Source: Globisporangium splendens
Taxonomy: Eukaryota > Oomycota > Peronosporomycetes > Pythiales > Pythiaceae
Assembly: GCA_006386115.1 (NCBI GenBank)
Contig: VFIW01000052.1
Coordinates: 124,001 to 188,000 of the forward strand
DNA length: 64,000 nucleotides
Direction of reading: 5' to 3'
Part shown: piece after piece, positions 31,076-43,025 of the stretch
How the letters are laid out: the number at the start of each line of letters is the position of its first letter
Numbering within the stretch: the first letter of the stretch is position 1
The notes under the pieces: generated by a model
What the model was told of the DNA's origin: nothing
The model's database searches: none
What the model saw: only the letters and a program-made list of their open reading frames with translations
Made by a program: the position numbers and the translations under genes

Positions 31076-31545
31076 CTGTGACTCGAGATAGGACTGGAAG
31101 AGGCAGAAGGAGGTGCGGGAGAAAATGGCAAATGACGATACACCAGTGAGCCGCTGCCTTTCTAGTTTGCTTCTGCGAGAAAGGACAACAAGCACTTCAA
31201 GTCAGCATGCTGTAGCAGGAACGGGCGTACTTTCTCCGATGTGAGCCCACCTTGAAACAACATCGTCCAGCAAACACACATGCAAAGCGAGTGAGTCAGC
31301 ACATACACAATGCAGAAATCCATGCTGCCATTCGATCGGCATCAGCTTCAAATGATATGTGCATTACATTCATTGAATAACTTTCACTTTCGACAAACTC
31401 GATTTCTGAAGCACCAGCGCGAGTGTACCTGCTTAGGGATATAGCTGCTGCGTCCACTTCGACACTCTCTCCAAAATAACACGAGCTGCTGGGGCTCCAC
31501 CTGCTAGTAAAATGCCATGTGTGGTTTGCGATGCGGTACTGTAGC
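31076..31545. other. Intergenic
   Basis: Promoter of copy C and 3' region of alpha-tubulin. No gene seen. Confidence 0.4.
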
Positions 31546-32901
31546 TTAGTACTCTTCGCCAAAGTCCTCGTCCTCGCCTTCCGCGGTTTCAGCGCTGACT
31601 TCTTCGTAGTCCTTCTCCAACGCAGCGAGATCTTCACGCGCTTCCGAGAATTCACCTTCTTCCATACCTTCACCCACGTACCAGTGGACGAAGGCACGCT
31701 TGGCGTACATCAAGTCGAACTTGTGGTCGATGCGCGAGAACACTTCCGCGATAGCAGATGTGTTCGAGATCATGCACACGGCACGCTTCACGCGAGCGAG
31801 ATCACCGCCTGGCACAACGGCTGGAGGCTGGTAGTTGATACCGCACTTGAAACCAGTTGGACACCAGTCCACGAACTGGATCGTACGCTTGGTCTTGATC
31901 GTAGCAACCGAAGCATTCACATCCTTTGGCACGACATCACCACGGTACATCAAACACGTGGCCATGTACTTGCCGTGACGTGGATCACACTTGGCCATCA
32001 TCGACGCAGGTTCGAAGACGCTGTTGGTAATTTCAGCGACCGACAATTGCTCGTGGTACGCCTTCTCAGCCGAGATCACTGGCGCGTACGAGCTCAACAT
32101 GAAGTGGATGCGCGGGTACGGCACCAAGTTGGTCTGGAATTCCGTGATATCGACGTTCAACGAACCGTCGAAACGGAGCGACGTCGTCAGCGACGAGATG
32201 ACTTGCGCGATCAAACGGTTCAAGTTGGTGTACGACGGGCGTTCAATGTCGAGCGAGCGGCGACAGATGTCGTAGATGGCTTCGTTGTCGAGCATCACAG
32301 CGACATCGGTGTGTTCCAAAAGCGCGTGAGTCGAGAGCACTGAATTGTATGGCTCAACAACAGCCGACGACACTTGTGGCGAAGGGTAGATCGTGAAGCC
32401 AAGCTTACTCTTGCGGCCGTAGTCGACAGACAAACGCTCGAGCAAAAGTGAGCCAAGACCAGAACCGGTGCCACCGCCGACGGCGTTGAACACCATGAAG
32501 CCCTGAAGACCGGTACAGTTATCAGCGAGCTTGCGGACACGGTCGAGCACAAGGTCCACGACTTCCTTACCAATCGTGTAGTGGCCACGCGCATAGTTGT
32601 TGGCGGCATCTTCCTTGCCCGAGATGATCTGCTCCGGGTGGTAGAGCTGACGGTACGTACCCGTGCGCACTTCGTCACACACGGTCGGCTCCAGATCGAC
32701 GAACACGGCGCGAGGCACGTGCTTGCCGGCGCCGGTCTCCGAAAAGAACGTCGAGAACGCGTCGTCGCCGCCGCCGATGGTCTTGTCCGAGGGCATCTGG
32801 CCGTCCGGCTGGATGCCGTGCTCCAGGCAGTAGAGCTCCCAGCACGAGTTGCCGACCTGGATGCCGCCCTGGCCCAAGTGGATCGAGAGGATTTCGCGCA
32901 T
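31546..32901 (-). CDS. Alpha-tubulin, intronless, 451 aa
   Basis: Forms the alpha/beta heterodimer of microtubules; non-exchangeable GTP site. The length of 451 is standard. Visible: [18 protein letters not shown] start (MREI autoregulation-type N-terminus), the GTP signature GGGTGSG, Lys40 acetylation loop [10 protein letters not shown], the catalytic-loop Glu region [12 protein letters not shown], and an acidic C-terminal tail ending in EEY, compatible with detyrosination. The tail is Glu/Asp-rich ([12 protein letters not shown]). No frame defects. A strong conserved gene suitable as a phylogenetic anchor for the window. Confidence 0.99.
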   Translation of the reverse strand: MREILSIHLGQGGIQVGNSCWELYCLEHGIQPDGQMPSDKTIGGGDDAFSTFFSETGAGKHVPRAVFVDLEPTVCDEVRTGTYRQLYHPEQIISGKEDAANNYARGHYTIGKEVVDLVLDRVRKLADNCTGLQGFMVFNAVGGGTGSGLGSLLLERLSVDYGRKSKLGFTIYPSPQVSSAVVEPYNSVLSTHALLEHTDVAVMLDNEAIYDICRRSLDIERPSYTNLNRLIAQVISSLTTSLRFDGSLNVDITEFQTNLVPYPRIHFMLSSYAPVISAEKAYHEQLSVAEITNSVFEPASMMAKCDPRHGKYMATCLMYRGDVVPKDVNASVATIKTKRTIQFVDWCPTGFKCGINYQPPAVVPGGDLARVKRAVCMISNTSAIAEVFSRIDHKFDLMYAKRAFVHWYVGEGMEEGEFSEAREDLAALEKDYEEVSAETAEGEDEDFGEEY

Positions 32902-33946
32902 CTTGACGGGGGAGGAGGTCGATAGAAAACGATGTGATGGCGCTTGCAGTCAACTTCGAGAATGAGCGGCTGGAAGAAACGAGGAGAACGCTATGTTGGC
33001 GGCCAGTCCCACAAAAAAGAAAAGATAACGGGAAGAAAGGGCGGAGACGACTTTAACGCCCGTTAACCTCCATTTTTGAAAATTCAAATGGGGTTATATG
33101 CTAAAACCTTGGTTGCAGTGAAGGGCGGGGGGCGTTAATGGAGGTTAACGGATGTTCAGAAAATGCAGCAAAAAAGACAGGATGACGGAGAGAGTGGACC
33201 AGAACCGATCAGGCATTCTGATTGGCGATAAATAAGCTGTTGGTGTCACAGTATTGGTGGAAATAGATTAAACAGGAATGACGGTAATCCATGCCATCAT
33301 TCCGGACGATACAAATTTGACAATCGTTTTACAAAGGATACTCAAGCAAACAGTAAACCAGAATTTGGTTTGTTTCACAGACTTTCGACGACTCAGTGCA
33401 CTATATTAACTGAAAGAGGTTCAACGGCTGGAGCGTTATCTTGAAGATGATGGCGCTATGTTGGCAGTGAGGAAGGAGAAAGCAGATGCATCGAGACCTC
33501 TATTTATCTTTGGTGGACAGGAACAAGAGTCGATGATGATGCGAGACCAGGGACGTTGGGACGTGCGCTGCGTTTCTTCTGCAGCTACCACGACGACGTT
33601 GAAGCCAAGTTCCTGTAGTTGGTTGTCCTCTCGTCTTGTCCCTTGGTTGCAATCGTCGCGTTATCCCGAAGGTGCTGCTGGAATCGGTTGAACCGATGGA
33701 TTGCCACCCAGGCTTTTATATTTGTAGCTGAGTCGCTCGTGGCATGGTCGGACTAACGATATCGGAAGCCCTCTATGCGTCATTCCATATCACGATACAT
33801 CGCCTGCCTTATCAACAAATCTGGATTTTGTTCGGCTGTCATAAAAACCTGCTCTGTGGGTCTACGCTACTTAGTTAATCTTGATTCAACACATTTATGC
33901 AACCGTTTCCATAAGGAGTTGCGTGTGAAAGCGAAATCACTACAGT
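32902..33946. other. Intergenic, 1 kb
   Basis: Promoter of alpha-tubulin at its left end, with the inverted repeat at 33052-33152. The rest shows no gene. Confidence 0.4.
33052..33152. repeat. Inverted repeat upstream of alpha-tubulin
   Basis: The word CGTTAACCTCCATT near 33060-33073 recurs inverted as AATGGAGGTTAACG near 33138-33151. A second pair, TTAACGCCC and GGGCGTTAA, flanks on the same side of each arm (arms in order A B ... A' B'). The intervening DNA is about 65 nt. Confidence 0.7.
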
Positions 33947-36900
33947 TTAGTTTTTCACAAAGGATGGCGCGACGAGGAAGATGTGAATGTTCCCAGCGGT
34001 GCGCGTGAGTCCGGAGCGGAAGCGAGCGCGTCGCTTGTGCACAACGATCTGGCGGATGTCGTCGATCTACAGAAAACATGTCAGTTCACAAATATTGACC
34101 GAGCTTAGAAACTTTGCTGGATGGGCCGAGAAACAAACGGCGAGGTATCGTCACTTACCACCGTCGGATTCAGATTGAAGTAGCTGTGGCGAATGTAGTG
34201 CACGTTGTTGTCCATCCACGTCGTGTCGATCACGTCAATGTCAAGAAAAGTATGATTGTGCTCGTGACCGGGGCTATCCAAGTCGACATCGGTATTGTAG
34301 CTGTACGCATACGCCACGACGTTCGGGAAGTTGGCTTTCTGGTTCTTTTCCGCTGCTTCCTCCGCTAACTCCAGCTCCAGCGTTTCATGCTGATGTTCAT
34401 GCTGAAGTCTGGCCGTACTCCACCGAGAACCACCAAGAACAGCACGGTCATCGTCTTCTTCGTGATCGCGATGGAGTGTGTCCACTCGTTTGCCCATCGA
34501 GTACTCCAGCGGATCGAAAAAAGCTTTTCTGGTCAACACCTCGGCGAAAAAGAGCGCGCCATCCTGCATACAAGAGTTGATGGTGAGACGTAGTTAGCGA
34601 ATGGCGATACACTCTACACGTAAACGACCAGCAAACGAAACTTGCCGTGCTGTCACCATATACAGTGATAAGATGGCAAAACTTCTTGCACAAATCGTAC
34701 GTTCCGCCCTCCCGCACAAACTCTTTCCGTGAGTAATCAGGATTGGAGAGTGTCAGGCTCGCTAAACGAGCTTTCTTTTGAGTCCCCAAGTACGTCGCAT
34801 CATGTTTGCCATCGACTTTCTGCGCATTCAACAAGTACAATGCGAAATGGCGTTAGCTTTGCTGGACATGTTAGGCACCTCGCATTGACCACGTACACAG
34901 AAAATGTCATCAAGAAGACCGCGGTTGAGGCACTCGAAGTAAATTCTTGCCCCCATTGAATGCGCAATGATGTTGATTGTCGAGTACCCTGCATCCACCA
35001 AACTGGCAAGGAAATCTCGAAAATCAGTCGCTGTGCGCTCGCTTTCACTCCCGACAGTTTTCGCTGGCAAGAGAGCACAAGAAACGAAACGAAGCGTGAG
35101 ATCAACTACTTATCTCAATTTTGAAGTTGGAATAGTCAAAATACCTGGGTAGTAGGCCAAGACTCCTCCAGTGGGCCAGCTAAAGACGTATGGGTGAAAA
35201 TGGCTTGGGAAATTTCCAAGCGCTAAAAGCTGAGCAAAGCGAGTCAATCCTTGGTCCAGAGGGCAGTTGTATCCATGGAGGAAAACAAGAGCTTCTTTTT
35301 CTGGCTGCAGAAAACATAGAAATCAATGTAATGACCATCAGAATGCCAAAAGGGGTGGCAATGAAAAAGACACCTACCTGGTCGAGATTGTTCGATTGGG
35401 GAACGTTTTCACGATAGTTGAACGATCTGACAGCACTGGTTTCGTCCATTGCTCGGACTTCGTCAAGGGGAGTTCTCAAAATAGGCAGACACTCGGCTGC
35501 ATTTTGCGGCACTTCTGATCCTAATCCCGACGTTAAGTGCTGCACGTCAGGTAAGAAGGAGAAAAACCCTCCAGAGACTGAACACTCGATACTAGCATAA
35601 CCACAGAGCACCTGTTAGCACTAGTACCAGTAAAAGATAATCAAAAAGAGGTAGGCTTACCTTGCCACTCCCCAATGCAGTCCATCAACAGAGTGCTTGG
35701 GGATGTACAGCAATTTGTCGGTCCGAGTCTCTCTGCGGTTATGGCAGTACGCGATTCGTAAGTTCACGAAGCAATACCCACTCCCCTGCTCTTGGCTTTG
35801 GAACGGTCCAACGGGGAGACCATGCTCCCATTGACCTCGTAGCTGCTCGCCATGGAAAGAGGAGTCGGACCAAATGCCGAACCCATGAGGCTGCCCTTGA
35901 GCATCCAGACCGCCGCAGTAGGACACGACAGCGCGCCTCCGCTTGTAGAACCGCGCGAGAGACCGGTACGTGAACGAGTAAGGTCTCTTGCTCACAGTCA
36001 CGTTCCACCATCGCTCGAAATCAAAATGCCGCTTCCGGACAGCCCAGAGGTATACGTAGTGCGTGGCGATGTAGAAGACCAACGTGAGGAGCTCGGCGAC
36101 GATGAGAGAAATAATAATGTTGCGGCGAGCATTGCGCTGGCTGTCAGATATGTTCCTATCGACCCACACGATCGACCTCAAGCTCCCTGTCACGGCGAAA
36201 GTGAGCAGCTCCGCGACGATTACCCAGTAAGTGAGCCATCGCACCACAAGCACGACCTGCAAACACGTGCATGCCATGCCATCAGTTCGTGACGAGCTAC
36301 AGGTAGCAAATATCGAAAAGCAGACTTGACGTACCTTGACCAGCAGGAAGACAAGGAACAGGTTTATCAGAATCGCAAATGCATTGTCCGTCGTGAGAAC
36401 TGACTCGTCCTCGGCTATTGAGAGTCAACATACAGACCACAAGGTGAGCAAAAGAACCAAGGAGCATACTTGCTGATGGCGACCACGTACCCGAAGAGCG
36501 TGCAATGTTCACTGCAACGACGGCAATGATGTACACGACCATCACCCACGTCACCAACTGAGTCCACGCAGAGTACTACGCACGATATCCACAGTGACGT
36601 TAAAGAGTGAGTAGGTAACTAGAACCTCGACACTCCATTATTGAGTTTTCACCTGCTTGTACACGCCTCGATACTTTCGCTGCACGCGCCGCTCGGTCAT
36701 CACCGCAAAAGCCCTACACGTTAGCATCACGCGACACACTCCGTCACAAACCCGTTGCCATCCTGGTGGTGCTAATGACGACGCTGTCGTCCACAACGTC
36801 AACGCACGTGCTAAAGTTGAAGTTGTCTGTCCGCGTTTCAGGAACTTGTCGCTGAACATGCGCATCGTCGCCACTATTATTGTTGCTTTCCTCTTCTGCA

Positions 36901-37130
36901 GCATGGCCCGCGGTGTCTGGCTTTACGACACTCAAGGAGCTCGTCGAGTTGCTCTCATCAGTCGCGTTGTGCAGCAAGTGCGCCGCCAGTTCGTGGGGCT
37001 TGGACAGCGGCGACGCCATCGTCTCCGAGTGCTGAATCGCGTTCTCTTGCCACTCGGCGTGCGGGACTGAAGTTGGCAGAGACGAAGATGCGGAAGTGAT
37101 GGACGCCGCGCCAACTAGGATTTCTTCCAC
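33947..37130 (-). CDS. Membrane-anchored MORN-like / alpha/beta hydrolase (DUF900-like), copy 2, 11 exons
   Basis: Paralogue of the gene at 9.5-12.2 kb; role unknown. Exons as read (minus strand, high to low): 36808-37130, 36653-36713, 36470-36575, 36335-36414, 35661-36256, 35378-35591, 35145-35304, 34897-35063, 34646-34819, 34159-34563, 33947-34066. Every phase closes and gives 801 residues. The N-terminus is about 85 residues longer than in copy 1. Membrane segments lie around MVVYIIAVVAV, LFLVFLLVKVVLVVRW and LIVAELLTLVFYIA. A MORN-like unit (GGLDAQGQPHGFGIW) is followed by ALVFLHGYNCPL, nucleophile elbow AHSMGAR and RHSYFNLN (candidate His). The intron after YGDST starts GCAAGT, a GC-AG intron. 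The 61-nt second exon is the same length in all three copies. Confidence 0.8.
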
Positions 37131-37672
37131 CGCTTCTCTCCATCATAAGCGTCGCGTTAAATGGCGAATGTTTACCACGAAAAGTCAATACCCTTCATTA
37201 GGTGCGCAGCAATGTCTCGCAAAATGAAACAGCTAGTAGTTTTCATAAGTAATAGCGATTGATTAGTCTCCACTATTTCTGTAGTAATATAGAGATGACA
37301 CGAATAATTTCAGACTTGCTCGCCATCGATAGCGCTCAGATATTGTGTTAAGCAGGTTTATTGGCTGAAGGCTTTTTTTATTCTGGGTGCACACACTGTT
37401 ATGGGTAATCAAGACAGCAGTCAAAGGAGACAAATCCGAGACGCATCAGCTGCGACATGCCTGCTGAAACTGAAAAATAGACAGACTCTCCTTTTCAGCC
37501 AATCGAATGCCGTCTGTTTTATCAGCTTGGTGAAGTTGCACGAATGGGAACGATGCGACTGATGTTGCTGGAATGTGACATGTATGGAAGCGAGTTAATG
37601 TTGTTCGAATGTGGACGCTTGCTTGGGAGTGTTTTTATAGCGCATGCCTGTCACGAATGGCAGTTGGTGGCA
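37131..37672. other. Divergent promoter region
   Basis: Lies between the MORN/hydrolase copy 2 (minus) and the JmjC gene (plus). The open frame reaches back to 37544 but its N-terminal extension has no recognisable features. Confidence 0.4.
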
Positions 37673-39349
37673 ATGACGGCGCAGGAATCGAGTGGCGCCG
37701 ACGAACAGCACGCCACCCACGTGCACATCCAGCAGCCAGCGCCACCAGCCACAGACAGAAGCTTCAGCATGACTGCGTCTACGACTGCACGCGACTGCAA
37801 TGACTGCAACGATGCAGAGCAGCAGCGCGTGCTGAAGAAAGCCAAGCTCGACGACGCCGCACCGTCCGCTGCAAGCGTCTCGGAGCCCGTGGCGGCCACC
37901 CGCAAGCGCGTGCTAATACACCCGTACGGGATCAAACCGATCGGCAACTTTTACGAAGACATGGACAAAGGCATCGCCGATTGCCGCGCACCTGGTTTGG
38001 GCATACTCGCGTTTCTGTCGGATATGCAGATGCTGTCGCTGCTGAACTACCTGTCGGCGAAGGATCTATGCACTCTCGGTGAATGCAGTCGAGCTTGCTA
38101 CGTGTTTGGCTCACACGACGAGCTCTGGCGCACGCTGGTGCTTGAGGAGATGGAAGGCGCTTTCCAGGTGGAAGATACGTGGAAGGACTCGTACGTAACA
38201 ACGAAATGCGGCAGCCGACGCAAGCGCACGCCGATTCCTGTGCAAGGGTTCTACTCGGACCTCCTTTTCCAGTCGTTCTACTGTGCGGCTGCGCCGGTTG
38301 AGAACAGCTGGATCGCCGTCGAGAATATCGACCGTCGCAGTGCAAAGGAGTTGAGTCTAGAGGATTTCAAGCGCGATTACGAGATTGCGAATCGGCCGGT
38401 GATCCTCACGGAGGCGATCGACAAGTGGCCAGCGATCGAGAAGTGGACAGACGAGTATCTCATCAAAGCGTGCGAGGGACAAACGTTCATCGCTGGTGGG
38501 TTCGATTTCTCCATGGACAAGTACCTGGACTACAGCCGCACGTTGCTGGACGATCAGCCACTTTTCATCTTTGACAAGTATTTCGTCGACAAAGTGGCTT
38601 CACTTGCCGAAGACTACGATGTGCCGGAGTATTTCCAGGAAGATTTCTTCTCATTGCTGGGAGAACAACGACCTGATTATCGATGGCTCATCATCGGACC
38701 AAAGAAGTCGGGCTCCACGTTCCACATTGACCCGAACTCGACGAATGCGTGGAACGGCGTCATCCGTGGATCCAAGAAGTGGATTATGTTCCCTCCAGAG
38801 ATCGTCCCGCCCGGTGTGCACCCAAGTGAAGATGGCGGCGACGTGTCGACTCCAGTCTCCTTGATGGAATGGTTCGTCACGTTCTACCCTCAAATCCGAA
38901 AGTTGCCACCACATATGAAGCCTCTGGAAGGGATCTGTCGAGAAGGAGAGATCATGTTTGTGCCGCATGGGTGGTGGCACCTGGTGCTGAATCTGGACGA
39001 ATCCATCGCGATCACGCAGAACTTCGTGTGCACAGGCAACATGAAAGGCGTGCTTCGCTTTCTCCAGGATAAGCCGGACCAGGTATCGGGTTTGCCGTGC
39101 GAAATACGTCCACAGCTCAACGGATTGTTCCGTGATGTTCTCAAGACACATCGGCCGGAGCTCCTGGCGAAAGTCACCAAAGAGCTGGACGACGAATATG
39201 AGCGCAAGCACCGGAAATCCAAATGGGAGCTGCTGCTTCAGGGAGATCAGCCCACCAACGATACACCGGAAGATGGGAAAACGTCGTCCTCCCAAACAAC
39301 AGCTGCTGCTTCGTTTAGCTTCGGCTTTGGCTTCCAGTTTGATGAGTAA
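37673..39349 (+). CDS. F-box plus JmjC dioxygenase (JMJD6/JMJ22-like)
   Basis: Fe(II)/2-oxoglutarate oxygenase acting on protein Arg or Lys, probably nuclear (family knowledge). An F-box-like segment at about residues 110-165 (AFLSDMQMLSLLNYLSAKDL, then CSRACYVFGSHDELWRTL) precedes the JmjC domain at about 230-470. The Fe ligands are visible in GSTFHIDPNSTNAWN (His and Asp) and MFVPHGWWHLVLN (distal His), with a Lys in GSKKWIMFPP as 2-oxoglutarate partner. Hallmarks match JMJD6 and plant F-box JMJ22 proteins. The ATG at 37673 (MTAQESS) was preferred to the ATG at 37544 because the extra 43 residues are Leu/Cys/Met-rich and unlike an N-terminus of this family; either is possible. Intronless. 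Confidence 0.88.
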   Translation: MTAQESSGADEQHATHVHIQQPAPPATDRSFSMTASTTARDCNDCNDAEQQRVLKKAKLDDAAPSAASVSEPVAATRKRVLIHPYGIKPIGNFYEDMDKGIADCRAPGLGILAFLSDMQMLSLLNYLSAKDLCTLGECSRACYVFGSHDELWRTLVLEEMEGAFQVEDTWKDSYVTTKCGSRRKRTPIPVQGFYSDLLFQSFYCAAAPVENSWIAVENIDRRSAKELSLEDFKRDYEIANRPVILTEAIDKWPAIEKWTDEYLIKACEGQTFIAGGFDFSMDKYLDYSRTLLDDQPLFIFDKYFVDKVASLAEDYDVPEYFQEDFFSLLGEQRPDYRWLIIGPKKSGSTFHIDPNSTNAWNGVIRGSKKWIMFPPEIVPPGVHPSEDGGDVSTPVSLMEWFVTFYPQIRKLPPHMKPLEGICREGEIMFVPHGWWHLVLNLDESIAITQNFVCTGNMKGVLRFLQDKPDQVSGLPCEIRPQLNGLFRDVLKTHRPELLAKVTKELDDEYERKHRKSKWELLLQGDQPTNDTPEDGKTSSSQTTAAASFSFGFGFQFDE

Positions 39350-39788
39350 ATACTTTTGGCGTCGAGTTGATGATTGCCAGCAAGGGATCTGACGTGGTCG
39401 CTGATGTGCATGTACTTTAATGTGTTATTACCTCTGCGTCTTCCTAATTTAAGCAATCTGAATCTTCTTCTGATTGGCCGAAAAGAAGTCAGTGCAAGCA
39501 CTCTTTATAGCAGCCCCTTCCCTGCTAAATTCAAGAAAAGCGCATCACCGTCATTCTTGGCCGCAGTAACCAGAAAGCACGACGTGCTGGTGCGTGGACG
39601 ATCAACTTCAGCGCGACTTCCTGACGCGCTGTGTGCGTTAAGCGCGTCCCCAGAGCCTAGTTGCGTTGCGAAGCCGTCTCAATCACCTGCAGCTCCGATT
39701 CATCGTCACATTAAGCCTCTTATAACGCAGCAGCGACCCGTAAATAATCGAATCCCCTTGAGAAACAAAACAAAGCGACGGGGACGGC

Positions 39789-41076
39789 ATGACGTGGGTG
39801 GAAGCGCTGGACGACTGCTTCACGTTCGTCGATGGGAAGAGTCAGTACTACTTGCGCAGGACGAGCTCGCTCGCGAACTTCAGTCGCGGTCAGCTTGTGA
39901 TGTGGAAATTGATGTGTGCCACTATTGTGTACGTGATGCTTGCTTTCTGTTTTTTACAATTCCTACGTGCATTATGGAAACACTAGCACCGTCGCTTATG
40001 TTGCTTTGCTCGTGTCTGCAGATTTATATTGTCGATTTTTGTTCCAAGTATCTCGCTGCCCTGGCAAGGGTTCACAAGCAAAGGCACCGAGGAGATCCCC
40101 CCGTTGCTCTTCCTTGGACCATTTACCGCGCTCTTTACCGTGATTTCGCTTTGGGTATGACACATTTTCTGCCGTTAAACTATTCTAGTCCAGGTGTCGC
40201 TGACATGGCTGTATATGATGTGTCTTTCCATGCTATCGTATCTAGGTCTCGGCCGTGCACTTATACCAACCAACATTCACAGGACCTCGCTTTCTCTCGT
40301 ATCATCGGCGGCCATATGCGTGCTCGTGGGAGATGCTCGACTGGATCTTCTACGAGTGCTCGTCGACTGGCACTTTGGTCGCATTCATTGGCTTTTGGTA
40401 CGTTTACCATTACTTTTGTGGTCCATTTCTAAGCCTGAGATCGCGTAATAATGGCATTCTTTTTGGTAACAGGACAATTTCCGTCACATCAAACGAAGAA
40501 GATGTTTCGAGTCTTCGCGTGGAGGCCATCATAGCGCAGTTTGTGGTCGTCGCAGTGGACTTTTACTACACGGCGCCTCAGTTCAAGTCGAACCACGTGC
40601 TTCTGGCGATGCTGTGGCCGTCGGCGTGGCTCTTTGTGCAGTTGCTGTGGGTCGTCGGCGGCCATCAGCCCAGCAACAACCTGTTCAACTTCCACACAAG
40701 CGCCGCGCCGCTGTCTGCGTTGGCACTCCTTCTGTGCACGATCGCGTCGTTCTATTTGCTGCAGTGTATAGCCAAGGTGCTTCAACGTCACCATGAGAGA
40801 CGCGCGGCAGCAGCACTGGCAGAAGACGAGGAAATCGAGTCCATGATCGCGTCCCCGAACAACGAGAGCATCCGCATGACGCAGTTCGAACTGATGATCG
40901 AGTCGTCGGGGAACCGCTTCATGCGGCAGTTTTCGTCCTCCTCGAGTTACAACAACGCCGGGAACAACACCAACAGGATGGACATCGTGCCGGACCAAGT
41001 GCAGTTGCACCCGGACACCACAGCCACGATTCATATCCCACCGACGCGGCACCAATTGTTCCCGATGCAAGTGTAA
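39789..41076 (+). CDS. Multi-pass membrane protein of unknown function, 4 exons
   Basis: Exons as read: 39789-39928, 40022-40154, 40246-40397, 40473-41076, all GT-AG, giving 342 residues. The third intron is 75 nt, a multiple of three with no stop, so its retention would add 25 residues in frame. About six hydrophobic helices: LMCATIV/FILSIFVPSI, LLFLGPFTALFTVISLW, TLVAFIGFW, IIAQFVVVAVDFYY, LLAMLWPSAWLFVQLLWVV, and LALLLCTIASFYLLQCI. The C-terminal 100 residues are cytosolic-looking, Ser/Asn-rich, with SSSSSYNNAGNNTN. The FT...W and H arrangement is loosely like FAR-17a/AIG1-type proteins, but I would not name it. Confidence 0.65.
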
Positions 41077-41425
41077 ACGCAAACCTATGCTACGGTATAA
41101 ATATGTCATGTATGCCTTATTGTAGGTTTTTGTGACGTAAAAGTGCAGTCAAAGATGCAGTTGACATCCATCGAGAATGTTTGTAACTTCAGTACAGTAG
41201 ATAAGATAATGAGCATCCTCTTTAAAACCGTGTCTTCACACTTTGTATGCGAATGTTGTTCTAAATTGCCTTCATGCCCATTATTAGAGGGTTAACTGCC
41301 AAAAATGAGTCGACCTAACCTAGAGTTGTCGCTTAAGTACGATGGATGAGTTTCACGTTTTGCGGGGGTTCAAAAAGAAAAACGGGCTTCACTCTGCATT
41401 TCTACCGAACACCCGTGCTCTGTAA
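41077..41425. other. Intergenic
   Basis: Nothing recognised; 3' region of the membrane protein and promoter of the GFA-like gene. Confidence 0.35.
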
Positions 41426-43025
41426 ATGGGGGGCGGCATGCGCGAACTGGACCGCGCCATCGGCGCCATCTCGACGCTCGTCGTCGGCATCGGCTTCCTC
41501 ATGGTGCGCGCTATGTAACACCCTCTGTATATGCTCAAGTAGACGGGCCATATGGATCGCAGGCATGGATCTAAAATGTGTGGTGGCGATTGATACGTGG
41601 CTGACAGGTTCGCGAGCTGTTTCGAGAGAAGAACAGCCAATCCAAGTGGGAAAAGTACACGTCCAGCGAGGAAGGCACCGACGTGTATTTCCAGTGCGAT
41701 AGCGCCTAGTGAGGTTCCGATATGGCGTGTATGTATGGCAAGCTAACATACGTTTGCGTGTTGCTTTCGATAGGAAAAAGTACGGGATGCCGAAGATGCC
41801 ACTGTTTCAGCACCGAGGTGGTTGTGATTGTGGGTCACTAAGGTATGGTCTTTACCCATTTGCTGTGAAAGTGCGCGTGCGTAGTATTTATTCACTATTG
41901 GTGGCGGCGTTAGATTTTTGATCTTGGCACCAAAGCGCGTCGAGGCGTTCGATGACAGCAACACGTTTTCGTGCAAGAAAGGGCGATTTCCCTACCTGGT
42001 ATGGTTACATCGTGACTTCTCTCTGTTCATGCAATATGGCATTTATTTAATCATGGGTTTATTTGAATCAGATTGTTCCTACGTCGTGCTTTGAAATGAT
42101 CGAATCGACGGAGGTCTCGTTGTACGACTCCCAGGCATCGGGCTGCCAGCACGTCTTCTGCAGCAAATGCGGTGCGTTTCATGCTCATCAATGCATGTGC
42201 CATGTTTGTTGTATATGTAAACTGACGATTGTCTGTTGCGCTCCTTGTAGGGATTCACATTTTCCAGTTCGATCATACGCAGCCAGACTGTGTCGCTGTC
42301 AATGTGTATTGCGTTGAAGATGAAAATTTTGAAGAACTCAAGGTACAGTTGTTCTTCCTGCACCGGTCCAGCTTTTACACTTTGGCTGCTGAGTCTAATG
42401 TGTAATGATGCGATGGGTTTCTTTGATCAGATCATATTTATGCCGAAAGGAGCGCGCCCGATTTTCGGACGCCCCAAGCGCGTTCCGCTTGCAGTCGACC
42501 AGCCCCTGAGAAGACCTCTAAAGCAGCACTCGTTCAACTCGCTCCGAGAGGAACAAGAGGATTCGTCAATGTAAGGCTACTTTGCATCCGCTGCGTGCAT
42601 ACGCATACCAACTGGACTGACCATTATTGCTTTTGCACTTTTGCAGTTCATTCCAGAAGCAATTGCTGCTGTGGGCCAAACTGGACGACCAGCCAGCTCA
42701 CATTCAAGCATCTAACGACGACACTCAGTCCCAGTCAAGTAGCACAAGCCACAGTCGCTTCTCGGTACGCTTTTGTTGGATTTGCTCGCTCTGGACACTT
42801 TGGTATGCAATCTCTGACGCTTTTGCTGCCAACGTTGATGCATGTAGTTTACGTCTGACGAGCAGATTAGTGTGACGCATATGAAAGAGCAGCTGGAGTT
42901 TTATTTAAAGGTGCGTGCAGTCTGTGTGGTCTTTTGTCTCTTCAAGTGGGCTTTCCTGCTTAACCATTTTGAGTTTGTAACAGCGCCACCTAGAGGATGA
43001 CAGCAACAACGACTACCGAGTCTAG
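41426..43025 (+). CDS. GFA/CENP-V-like protein with N-terminal membrane segment, 10 exons
   Basis: Contains the glutathione-dependent-formaldehyde-activating (GFA)/CENP-V fold. Exons as read: 41426-41503, 41608-41693, 41774-41842, 41914-41998, 42072-42171, 42251-42342, 42431-42570, 42647-42764, 42866-42910, 42984-43025; 284 residues with all phases closing. Exon 1 encodes a short hydrophobic helix (TLVVGIGFLMV). The GFA domain has HRGGCDCGSLRF (first Cys pair), FLILAPKRVEAF, and GCQHVFCSKCGIHIF (second Cys pair), followed by VNVYCVED. The central CHCxxC cluster usual in the family is reduced to one Cys (FSCKKGRFPYL). The C-terminal 120 residues are a Lys/Arg then Ser-rich extension. Exon 2 ends at the GTGCGA donor, since the alternative GTGAGG donor creates a TAG at the join. 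Confidence 0.75.

Noticed and set aside
41694..41773. Alternative donor GTGAGG at 41709 in the GFA-like gene
   Set aside because: It creates a TAG at the splice join; the GTGCGA donor at 41694 keeps the frame.
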